A DNA stretch of 6,282 bases. Origin: Treponema sp. (lineage in GTDB: Bacteria; Spirochaetota; Spirochaetia; Treponematales; Breznakiellaceae). The stretch lies in assembly GCA_031276615.1 (NCBI GenBank), contig JAISND010000077.1, forward strand, positions 1-6,282, written 5' to 3'. The notes below the pieces were generated by a model. That model searched no databases. It saw nothing but the letters and a program-made list of their open reading frames with translations, and was not told the origin of the DNA. Both the position numbers and the translations under genes were made by a program. How positions within the stretch are numbered: position 1 is the stretch's first letter; each line of letters starts with the position of its first letter. Shown piece by piece: positions 1-5,802 of the stretch.

Positions 1-111
1 CTGATTTACGAGCAGCAGTATACGGATAAAACTTCGAAAAATTCCGGTGAGGAATTTACCAGCCTGAAACAGGCTGTCAGGGGACTGGTTCCCCATTTGA
101 ACGACAGGTAA
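1..111 (+). CDS. 3' end of an unidentified gene (partial)
   Basis: An open frame enters from the left edge in frame 1 and ends at TAA 109-111, giving the last 36 residues of a protein (ending ...RGLVPHLNDR). The visible tail is hydrophilic and charged, with no membrane segment or motif I recognise, so no function is given. It is taken as a real gene because its stop codon overlaps the ribosome binding site of the next gene (AAAGGA at 110-115) and the gap to that start is only 11 bases. This is a typical operon junction, so the product may work with the SPOR-domain envelope protein downstream. The evidence is only an unbroken frame and the context. Confidence 0.6.
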   Translation: MIYEQQYTDKTSKNSGEEFTSLKQAVRGLVPHLNDR

Positions 112-115
112 AGGA
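110..115 (+). promoter_or_regulatory. Ribosome binding site of the SPOR-domain gene
   Basis: AAAGGA lies 7 bases before the ATG at 123 and overlaps the TAA of the upstream gene. It fixes the start of the downstream gene and suggests that ribosomes finishing the first gene can reinitiate on the second. Confidence 0.7.
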
Positions 116-122
116 ATACACT

Positions 123-1523
123 ATGAAAAAGCGCGTCATTGGAATTGTAACGGCCGCCCTGGTCGCGTTGACAAACGCTTCCATCTGGGAAGGTTCCGCC
201 GCCGTGGCTCCGAACGGGGATCTGCCCGACAAAGGCTACTACGCCGGGACCAATTCTTTCCCCAGGAATACGGTGGTGGATATTACCAACCTTGAAAACG
301 GCAAATCCATCCGGGTTATTGTCGCCTCGGGCCTGGAAACACCCGGACTTTTGGCTGTTCTTTCAAAGGATGCCGCGGAGATTATAGACCTTCCGCACAG
401 GTCAATAGGCAGAATCAGGATGAGCCAGCCTTCCGATCCGATCGCCTTTTCCCGCTTTACCGAGGGTGCGCCGGGCGGCGACCCCGATTATGACCCGAAG
501 GCCCTTGTGGAGAGTGAAAAGGTATACGCAAATCCCCTGGCCGAGTCCCCCCCGCGTTTCAGCCAGGCCTATCCGGGTTCAAGTCCCGCGCCGGCTTACG
601 TATCCGAGCCTGAATGGGAAAACGACTCCTACCATGAAATTGTGGATCTGCCGGAAAATCCCGCGGAAGCCACCGAAACGGCGGAAGCCGTAGAAACGGC
701 GGAATCCACTGAGGCCGCCGAAGCTCCCGCTCCTCCGGAAGCTCCTCCGCCCGCGGAAGAAGCCGGCGAAGGGGCGGATGCCGAAACCGCCCCCGTTCTC
801 GCGGAGGACAGTACCGCGGCCCCGGACGAAGCAAAGGGCATTGAGGATTCTCCGCCCGAATATTTTGTCCCGCCGGAAAATGCCGAAAGCATAGCCCGGG
901 TGGAAGGTATGGCCGAACCGGAGGCGGGCGGTTTCGGGGAAGAAGCCGCGGGGAAGGAACCCGAAACTGTTCCTGAAGAGAAGCCGGTGACCGAGACTCC
1001 GCCTGTTCCCGATCCCGAAAAAGAATACGACTACGTCCTTGTTCCCGCGGAGGAAAGACCTCCCGAATATTCTCCGGAAACCCTTCCGGAAGATGCCGGG
1101 CTTGTCCCGCCGGAAACGGTGGCTGCAGGCAGCCCCCCGGAGGAAGAGCCTCCTGTCAGCCTGGATACCCCGGCAATTCCGGATACGCCGGCCTATGAGG
1201 ACACAATCCATGCGGAGGCGCCGGAAACCCTGCCCCCGGTTTCACCGGAACCGTGGAGTTTCTCCGTTCCCGTGATCGGCGGCCTTGAACACGGAAAATA
1301 CTATGTGCAGCTCGGCGCGTTCAGCAAGGCTGAAGCGGTGGAATCCGAGATAAGCAGGATCGGCGGAAGCTACCCCATCGCGGTACAAAACGGGGGCAGC
1401 GGTGACAGACCCCTGTACCGCATCCTCCTGGGGCCCATGAACCTGGGCGAATCGGGCGCCCTGCTTCAGCGTTTCAAAAGCATTGGCTACAGTGACGCCT
1501 TTGTCCGTGTCGGCGGCAGTTGA
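123..1523 (+). CDS. Exported protein: reduced RlpA-like barrel, Pro/Glu-rich spacer and C-terminal SPOR domain
   Basis: A 466-residue envelope protein. Residues 1-4 are basic (MKKR), followed by a hydrophobic core at about 5-17 and a likely signal peptidase I site near 25-29 (SAAVA); there is no lipobox Cys. Residues about 37-100 resemble the second half of the RlpA double-psi beta-barrel: NTVVDITNLENGKS matches the family strand GTVVRVTNLxNGRS, and LSKDAAE matches LSKAAAE. The first part of that barrel and the residues catalytic in Pseudomonas RlpA are not visible. Residues about 116-385 are a low-complexity Pro/Glu/Ala spacer, probably disordered and strongly acidic. Residues about 390-465 form a SPOR domain (YYVQLGAFSKAEAVESEI, then YRILLGP, and ending in FVRV), a fold that binds glycan strands stripped of stem peptides at division sites. 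The start is set by the ribosome binding site at 110-115. The likely role is peptidoglycan binding at the septum or in the periplasm rather than glycan cleavage. The SPOR call is firm; the barrel call is moderate. Confidence 0.85.
   Translation: MKKRVIGIVTAALVALTNASIWEGSAAVAPNGDLPDKGYYAGTNSFPRNTVVDITNLENGKSIRVIVASGLETPGLLAVLSKDAAEIIDLPHRSIGRIRMSQPSDPIAFSRFTEGAPGGDPDYDPKALVESEKVYANPLAESPPRFSQAYPGSSPAPAYVSEPEWENDSYHEIVDLPENPAEATETAEAVETAESTEAAEAPAPPEAPPPAEEAGEGADAETAPVLAEDSTAAPDEAKGIEDSPPEYFVPPENAESIARVEGMAEPEAGGFGEEAAGKEPETVPEEKPVTETPPVPDPEKEYDYVLVPAEERPPEYSPETLPEDAGLVPPETVAAGSPPEEEPPVSLDTPAIPDTPAYEDTIHAEAPETLPPVSPEPWSFSVPVIGGLEHGKYYVQLGAFSKAEAVESEISRIGGSYPIAVQNGGSGDRPLYRILLGPMNLGESGALLQRFKSIGYSDAFVRVGGS
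675..704 (+). repeat. Short direct repeat in the spacer-coding region
   Basis: GAAACGGCGGAA occurs at 675-686 and again at 693-704, an 18-base (six-codon) period, encoding a repeated E-T-A-E unit inside the acidic spacer of the SPOR protein. It is a small trace of the in-frame duplication by which such spacers grow and shrink. Confidence 0.6.
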
Positions 1524-1585
1524 AGTGATCCCGGCAATGTCCATGATTACGCGCTGAAAGGATGGCGCGGGGCTTTGCGGAATTC

Positions 1586-4360
1586 TCAGCGCCCGTGGCA
1601 GTGCTTGTACTTTTTACCGGAGCCGCAGGGGCAGGGATCGTTGCGGCCGACCTTGGGGTGGGCGCGGACTACGGTCGCCGCATCGGGCTGCGCGCCGGAG
1701 GGACGCGCGCCCTGCCGCATGCCCTGCCCGAAGGCGGAGGCGCCGAAGGAGTTCATGCTGCTGTGGCTTGCCTGTGCCGCGGGGCGCGTCTGTCCGGCGG
1801 CGCTTTGGGGCTGCTCGCCGCCGATCTGGATGCGTATCAGGTGCAGGCGCGAGGCAATCTGCCGGCGTATTTCGTCAACCATGGTATCGAAAATCTGGAA
1901 ACCTTCAACCTTGTATTCGGTAAGGGGATTCTTCTGGGCGTAGCTGCGCAGATATACGGCCTCGCGCAGGGCTTCCATGTTTTCAAGGTGATCCAGCCAT
2001 TTACGGTCGATTTCGCGGAGGTAGTTGGCGCGGATAAAGGCGTTGAGATAAGGCAGTCCGATAAGGGCTTCCTTGTCATTGATGTCCTTTTCCAGATCCG
2101 CGAGGATCCGTTTTTCAAGCTCTTCGATATTTTTTAATTCGTCGCCCCTTGCGTCAATCTCCGGATGGTAATTGAATTTGGCCTGAAGCTGCGAACCAAG
2201 TTCCTTCAGGGCGGCGGCCATGTCGCGTTTCTGGTTTTGGTTGAATTCGTCGATCATGAGGGCGACCATGCCGGCTGTCGCGTCATTAACCCGCTGTTTC
2301 AGGTTTTCGTCAAGGAGAATGGCGTTCCGCTGTTCGTAAATGAATTTCCGTTGCTGGTTAAGCACGTCGTCGTATTCAAGCAGGTGTTTGCGGATTTCGA
2401 AATTCCGCTCCTCGACCTTTTTCTGGGCCCTTTCAATGCTCTTGTTAAGCCAGGGATGATAGATTGGCTCCCCCGGCGCCATGCCGATTTTCGACATGAG
2501 GCCCTTGATGTTTTCACCGCCGAAAAGGCGCATAAGGTCGTCATCCATGGAGATAAAAAACCTGGATTTTCCCGGATCCCCCTGGCGGCCGGAACGTCCC
2601 CGAAGCTGGTTGTCGATGCGCCGGCTTTCGTGCCGCTCCGTGCCGATGACGTAGAGGCCGCCGAGGGACTTGACCTCCTCGTAGTCTTTAAGCCACCTGG
2701 CGTACTCCTCCCGGTAAATCGCGGCGTATTTGGCGGCGGCCTCGGGCGTGGCGTCTTCGGAACCGGCGCGTCTCCGGGCACGGTGTTCCGGGTTGCCGCC
2801 CAGCTTGATGTCCGTTCCCCGGCCGGCCATATTCGTCGCTATGGTAACCGCGCCCTTCGCGCCGGCCTCCGCGATAATCAGCGCTTCCCTGTCGTGGTTT
2901 TTCGCGTTGAGTACCTCGTGCCTTATGCCGCGGCGGGTAAGGGACGCGGAGATTTTCTCCGATTTTTCTATGGAGACCGTGCCCACCAGCATGGGCTGTC
3001 CCCTGGCGTGGGCTTCGGCAATTTCATCGCAGAGGGCCTTGTACTTGTCGGCTTCGTTGAGGTACACCACGTCGTCTTCGTCCGAACGTGCCCAGGGCAG
3101 GTTTGTCGGTATGAGAACTACGTCAAGGTTGTATAGTTTATTGAACTCTACCGCCTCGGTATCGGCGGTTCCGGTCATACCGGATATTTTTTCATACAGT
3201 CTGAAGTAATTTTGAAAGGTAATGGTGGCCAGGGTACGGTTGCGCTGGGCTATTTTTATCCGTTCCTTGGCTTCAATGGCCTGGTGCAGTCCGTCCGAAT
3301 AACGCCTGCCGTGCAGGATACGCCCGGTAAATTCATCGACTATCTGTACCTGTCCGTCATGGACAACGTAATCCACGTCAAGGTGGAAAAGCTTGTGGGC
3401 CTTGAGGGCCTGGGTAAAGTAGTGGATATATTCGAAATTCCCCTCGTCAACAATCGCGCCCTTGATAAGGCCCCGCTTCTGAAGTATCCCCTCGATTTTC
3501 GCAAGACCCTCGTTGGTAAAGGAAATGCCCTTGTTCTTTTCGTTGAGCTTGTAGTCCCCGACAACCTCTTCCCCCTGGGTTTCATCGGGGTATTCGCCGT
3601 TGTCCTTTTTTTTCACCTCCTCAAGGGACCCCAGGAGTCTGTCGACCTCGGCGTACTTGAAGGTGTCGTCCTCGGCGGCGCCGGAAATAATAAGGGGGGT
3701 ACGGGCTTCGTCAATGAGGATCGAGTCTATTTCGTCAACGATACAGAAGTTGTGGCCCCGCTGTACCCTGTTCACCATATCCTGGCACATATTATCCCGG
3801 AGGTAATCAAAGCCGAATTCGTTGTTGGTGCCGTAGGTGATGTCGCGGGCGTAATTTTCCTTGCGGCGCGCGTTGTCCATGTCGGAAAGGATGGTTCCGA
3901 CGCTCAGCCCCAGGTAGCTGAAAATGGGCCGCATCCATTCGGCGTCCCGTTTGGCAAGGTAGTCGTTGACCGTGACTACGTGTATGCCCCTGCCGGAAAT
4001 GGCGTTAAGGTAGGCCGCGGCAACGCTCATCAGGGTCTTGCCTTCGCCGGTTTTCATTTCGACGATTTTGCCCTGGTGGAGCACTATGGAGCCGAGAACC
4101 TGCACGTCGTAGGGCCGCTCCCCCAGATTCCGCCGGGCGGCTTCCCGGGCAAGGGCGAAGGCCTCCGGAAGCAGGCTGTCCAGGCTTTCACCGCCATCGT
4201 AACGCCCGCGGAAAAGGGCGGTCTGCCGGGGAAATTCCTCCGCGGGAAGACCGAGGGCCCAGACTTCCTTTTCGTTGACCCTGTGCAGTATGGGCAGAAG
4301 GGCCTTAAGATCCCGCTCATGTTGGGAACCGAAAAGGGCTCTGACTAACTTTTCAAACAT
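1586..4360 (-). CDS. secA: Preprotein translocase ATPase SecA
   Basis: The motor that drives unfolded preproteins through the SecYEG channel, cycling between cytosol and inner membrane. It has 924 residues against about 900 in E. coli and appears complete. NBD1 carries Walker A (MKTGEGKT, 102-109) and Walker B with its DEAD-like motif (VDEID, 208-212). The preprotein cross-linking domain covers about 228-370. TGTAD at 396-400 returns to NBD1. NBD2 has GRGTD (513-517) and the arginine-finger motif LRGRSGRQGDPG (586-597). The helical scaffold/IRA1 region includes LEYDDVLNQQRK (661-672) and REIDRKWLDHLE (782-793). A Ser/Ala/Gln-rich linker (about 848-900) leads to a zinc-binding SecB/lipid tail, C910-x-C912-x8-C921-H922. 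The ATG at 4358-4360 fits the family N-terminus (MFEKLVRALFGS) and no better start is seen, although there is no Shine-Dalgarno sequence ahead of it. The gene converges on the SPOR gene and lies 95 bases downstream of a decayed transporter gene. A charged stretch (about 246-270) inside the cross-linking domain may be lineage-specific. Confidence 0.98.
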   Translation of the reverse strand: MFEKLVRALFGSQHERDLKALLPILHRVNEKEVWALGLPAEEFPRQTALFRGRYDGGESLDSLLPEAFALAREAARRNLGERPYDVQVLGSIVLHQGKIVEMKTGEGKTLMSVAAAYLNAISGRGIHVVTVNDYLAKRDAEWMRPIFSYLGLSVGTILSDMDNARRKENYARDITYGTNNEFGFDYLRDNMCQDMVNRVQRGHNFCIVDEIDSILIDEARTPLIISGAAEDDTFKYAEVDRLLGSLEEVKKKDNGEYPDETQGEEVVGDYKLNEKNKGISFTNEGLAKIEGILQKRGLIKGAIVDEGNFEYIHYFTQALKAHKLFHLDVDYVVHDGQVQIVDEFTGRILHGRRYSDGLHQAIEAKERIKIAQRNRTLATITFQNYFRLYEKISGMTGTADTEAVEFNKLYNLDVVLIPTNLPWARSDEDDVVYLNEADKYKALCDEIAEAHARGQPMLVGTVSIEKSEKISASLTRRGIRHEVLNAKNHDREALIIAEAGAKGAVTIATNMAGRGTDIKLGGNPEHRARRRAGSEDATPEAAAKYAAIYREEYARWLKDYEEVKSLGGLYVIGTERHESRRIDNQLRGRSGRQGDPGKSRFFISMDDDLMRLFGGENIKGLMSKIGMAPGEPIYHPWLNKSIERAQKKVEERNFEIRKHLLEYDDVLNQQRKFIYEQRNAILLDENLKQRVNDATAGMVALMIDEFNQNQKRDMAAALKELGSQLQAKFNYHPEIDARGDELKNIEELEKRILADLEKDINDKEALIGLPYLNAFIRANYLREIDRKWLDHLENMEALREAVYLRSYAQKNPLTEYKVEGFQIFDTMVDEIRRQIASRLHLIRIQIGGEQPQSAAGQTRPAAQASHSSMNSFGASAFGQGMRQGARPSGAQPDAATVVRAHPKVGRNDPCPCGSGKKYKHCHGR

Positions 4361-4366
4361 GTTTTA

Positions 4367-4395
4367 AATGTACCGCTTTGCCCGCTGATAAACAA
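4367..4395 (-). promoter_or_regulatory. Possible secA promoter (low confidence)
   Basis: On the minus strand, TTGTTT (4395-4390) is followed after exactly 17 bases by TACATT (4372-4367), a -35/-10 pair matching the consensus at 3 of 6 and 4 of 6 positions. Only six bases (TAAAAC) then separate it from the secA ATG, so transcription would begin at or next to the start codon, giving a leaderless message. This fits the absence of any Shine-Dalgarno sequence there. Matches this weak also occur by chance. Confidence 0.3.
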
Positions 4396-4412
4396 GGCGG
4401 CGCCGCCGGTTT
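4390..4412 (-). terminator. GC-rich palindrome with T-rich flank upstream of secA (possible terminator or leader structure)
   Basis: GGCGGCGCCGCC at 4396-4407 is a perfect 12-base palindrome, extended by AAAC/GTTT pairing (4390-4393 with 4409-4412) around a small internal loop. Read on the minus strand it is followed by TTGTTTATC. It could end transcription coming from the fchA-folD cluster before secA, or be a structure upstream of the secA start. The T-rich tail is short and partly paired, so termination is uncertain. It also overlaps the -35 of the possible secA promoter. Confidence 0.35.
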
Positions 4413-4441
4413 GTAAATAAACAATTACGTGAGGCTTTCCC

Positions 4442-4457
4442 AAAAACTGAAGTTTTT
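4442..4457 (-). other. A/T-rich inverted repeat at the end of the transporter remnant
   Basis: AAAAACT (4442-4448) and AGTTTTT (4451-4457) are inverted repeats around GA and overlap the TAA (4456-4458) of the transporter remnant. On the minus strand the second arm ends in five T residues. It resembles a terminator in position, but the stem is almost entirely A-T and would be unstable, so any function is doubtful. Confidence 0.25.
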
Positions 4458-4878
4458 AGAGGTTCCCGTATACTTTTGCCCTGGCTTCGCTATTTTTCCC
4501 CGAACACGTGGAGAAAGCAGGCCCACATAATAAAGGAAAAATGGTATATACCGCAAGCCCGCCGTTTGAGTAGTTGAGTTGTCCGGACAGGGCGCAGCCG
4601 GCGGCCACCGCTGCCGCGCCCGCGAAATTGGCGGCATATACGAAGGTCCAGTTTCTGAAAACGGCGGACCACCTGATTTTTCCTTCAAGGGCGGGGATGA
4701 AGAGAAGGCAGTTGCCGGTAAAAGAATGGGCGGCGGTACTGGACACGGTGGCGGACATGGCGATAATGACCCCCGAGAGGAATCCCAGGAGCAGCAGCTT
4801 GTAAACCGGCAATTCGCATTTGCCCATCCCCGCCTGAACGTAATTCGCGGTAACTTCCCGCATGCTAAACAGATTCAC
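4456..4878 (-). pseudogene. Decayed formate/nitrite transporter (FNT/FocA family)
   Basis: The remaining frame encodes 140 residues, against about 255-285 for FNT channels, which move formate or nitrite across the inner membrane as pentamers. Residues 1-52 match the family N-terminus (MNLFS.REV..NYV, first membrane segment at about 26-45, STAAHS). The sequence then jumps from AHS straight to FTGNC, where family members have about 30 further residues ending in AGAELFTGN; the loop and most of the second membrane segment are missing, in frame, with the junction near base 4722. Residues 53-113 again match well (LEGKIRWSAVFRNW, a membrane segment at about 78-97, NGGLAVYTI). After base 4540 similarity stops in all frames and the rest of the channel is absent, including the segment that holds the pore histidine. 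The start is GTG at 4878, overlapping the folD stop as GTGA, with AGGGA at 4885-4889 six bases upstream. Transport activity is very unlikely. An assembly error could mimic this. Confidence 0.8.
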
Positions 4879-5735
4879 GGTTTTTCCCTGAGGGCGTATT
4901 TCGCTGCCCCGATTACGTGCCGAATGGTTACGCAGGTGGTAACCGCGCCCACGCCGCCGGGTACCGGGGTAATGGCCCTGACAACGGGCTCCGCTTCGGC
5001 GAATTTTACGTCCCCGCAGAGGCTCCCGTCTTCCTTTACGTGGATGCCCACGTCGATTACCGTCTGGCCTTCCCTGAAATATTCGCCGCCCAGCATCTCC
5101 GCCTTTCCGGCGGCGGCAACGACGATCTCGCCTTCCCGCACTACGGCGGGCAGGTCTTCTGTTTTGGTGTGGCAGATGGTCACCGTGGCGTTTTTGTGCA
5201 TCAGCATCATCGCCACGGGCCGCCCGATTACCAGGCTGCGGCCGACAACGGTAACCCGCCTGCCCGCCGGATCGATGCCGTAGTGGGCAAGGATCGCCAT
5301 GCAGGCTTCGGCGGTGCAGGGGGGGAAGCCCAAGGGGATGTTGGCGAACACCCCGGCCAGCGATCCGTCGGTGATGCCGTCTATGTCTTTTTCCGGCAGC
5401 AGCGCCGCGCGGATCGCGTTGTCGTCGATGTGTTTGGGCAGGGGCCGGAAGAGAAGTACGCCGTGAACGTTTTTGTCGGCGTTTACCCCGTGAATAACGT
5501 CGAGAAGCTGCCGCTCGCCGGCGTCCGCGGGAAGCACGTACTGATTGACGGCAACGCCCACGGAATCGCAGCGTTTCTTCGCGCCCTTTTCGTAGGAAAC
5601 ATCCTCGTCCCTCTCGCCGAGCCGGATTATCCCCAGGGCAGGGGTAACACCTTTGGCCTTGAGAGCCTCCACGTCTTTCTTCATGGTTTCTGCAAGGGCG
5701 TCAACTACTTCTTTTCCCTTCAGTATTTGTGCCAT
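4875..5735 (-). CDS. folD: FolD-family methylene-THF dehydrogenase, probably lacking cyclohydrolase activity
   Basis: A cytosolic one-carbon enzyme of 286 residues, a normal family length, oxidising methylene-THF to methenyl-THF or working in reverse. The start is the ATG at 5733-5735, because AAGGAGG lies 5 bases upstream and MAQILKGKEV fits the family; in-frame codons further upstream are non-coding. Visible motifs are SYEKGAKKRCDSVGV (47-61), VHGVLLFRPLP (90-100), EKDIDG (115-120), the Rossmann motif VVGRSLVIGRP (163-173), CHTKT (188-192) and PVPGGVGAVT (257-266). Arg166 aligns with an NADP-contacting Arg of the human enzyme, so NADP use is possible. Aligned without gaps to the human bifunctional enzyme, catalytic Lys56 becomes Ala52 and Gln100 becomes Phe96, while Asp125 is kept as Asp119. 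Loss of the Lys should abolish the cyclohydrolase step, which the neighbouring fchA can supply. The SYEKGA/FRPLP form looks like a recognisable subfamily of anaerobes. A bifunctional annotation transferred by homology would probably be wrong. Confidence 0.93.
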   Translation of the reverse strand: MAQILKGKEVVDALAETMKKDVEALKAKGVTPALGIIRLGERDEDVSYEKGAKKRCDSVGVAVNQYVLPADAGERQLLDVIHGVNADKNVHGVLLFRPLPKHIDDNAIRAALLPEKDIDGITDGSLAGVFANIPLGFPPCTAEACMAILAHYGIDPAGRRVTVVGRSLVIGRPVAMMLMHKNATVTICHTKTEDLPAVVREGEIVVAAAGKAEMLGGEYFREGQTVIDVGIHVKEDGSLCGDVKFAEAEPVVRAITPVPGGVGAVTTCVTIRHVIGAAKYALREKP

Positions 5736-5740
5736 TACGG

Positions 5741-5747
5741 CCTCCTT
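5741..5747 (-). promoter_or_regulatory. Ribosome binding site that decides the folD start
   Basis: AAGGAGG on the minus strand (5747-5741) lies 5 bases before the ATG at 5735. It argues against an upstream ATG at 5783, which would add 16 residues with no family resemblance and lies in the loop of the hairpin between fchA and folD. Confidence 0.8.
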
Positions 5748-5764
5748 GGCTGTTAGAGTCGTGA

Positions 5765-5797
5765 AAACAGCGGCCGGCGTCAAACCGGCTGCTGTTT
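5765..5797 (-). terminator. Strong hairpin between fchA and folD (attenuator-like or RNA-stabilising)
   Basis: AAACAGCGGCCGG (5765-5777) pairs with CCGGCTGCTGTTT (5785-5797): 13 pairs, one of them a G-U or A-C wobble depending on the strand, around a 7-base loop. Read in gene direction it starts 5 bases after the fchA stop and its 3' arm ends in a run of four T residues, as a simple terminator would. Only about 15 bases separate it from the folD ribosome binding site, leaving no room for a separate folD promoter after it. It is therefore more likely a partial terminator/attenuator or a structure that sets the relative amounts of fchA and folD message. Confidence 0.6.
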
Positions 5798-5802
5798 CTG
5801 GT

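Noticed and set aside
524..577. Transfer or insertion signs (terminal repeats, attachment-like sites, composition jumps) in the window.
   Set aside because: None was seen by eye here or elsewhere. The composition change within the SPOR gene is explained by its Pro/Glu/Ala-rich spacer.
579..1211. Open frame of 210 codons on the minus strand opposite the Pro/Glu spacer of the SPOR gene.
   Set aside because: Its Phe/Arg/Gly-rich composition is the mirror of the Pro/Glu/Ala codons on the plus strand. There is no motif or ribosome binding site, so it is a shadow.
1524..1585. Possible shared terminator in the 62-base gap between the convergent SPOR gene and secA: CGCGC (1550-1554) and GCGCG (1565-1569).
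   Set aside because: Only five pairs around a 10-base loop, with no T run on either strand. I see no convincing intrinsic terminator in this gap.
3212..4348. Long open frame on the plus strand opposite the 5' half of secA (378 codons), and a similar one at 2165-3136 (323 codons).
   Set aside because: Both lie entirely antisense to a clearly functional secA. They lack recognisable domains and plausible ribosome binding sites, and are the expected by-product of GC-rich codon use on the other strand.
4425..4552. Other reading frames after base 4540 as the missing C-terminal half of the formate/nitrite channel (a simple frameshift).
   Set aside because: Neither alternative minus-strand frame shows the later channel motifs, such as the NWLVCLAVW-type segment or the histidine-containing segment. 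The half seems deleted rather than shifted out of frame.
4917..5756. Open frame of 279 codons on the plus strand opposite folD.
   Set aside because: Antisense to folD, whose motifs and ribosome binding site are clear; its composition is that of a reverse-strand shadow.
5736..5783. The upstream ATG at 5783 as the folD start, adding 16 residues.
   Set aside because: It lies in the loop of the hairpin between fchA and folD and has no ribosome binding site. The added residues do not fit the family, while the ATG at 5735 has AAGGAGG at good spacing.
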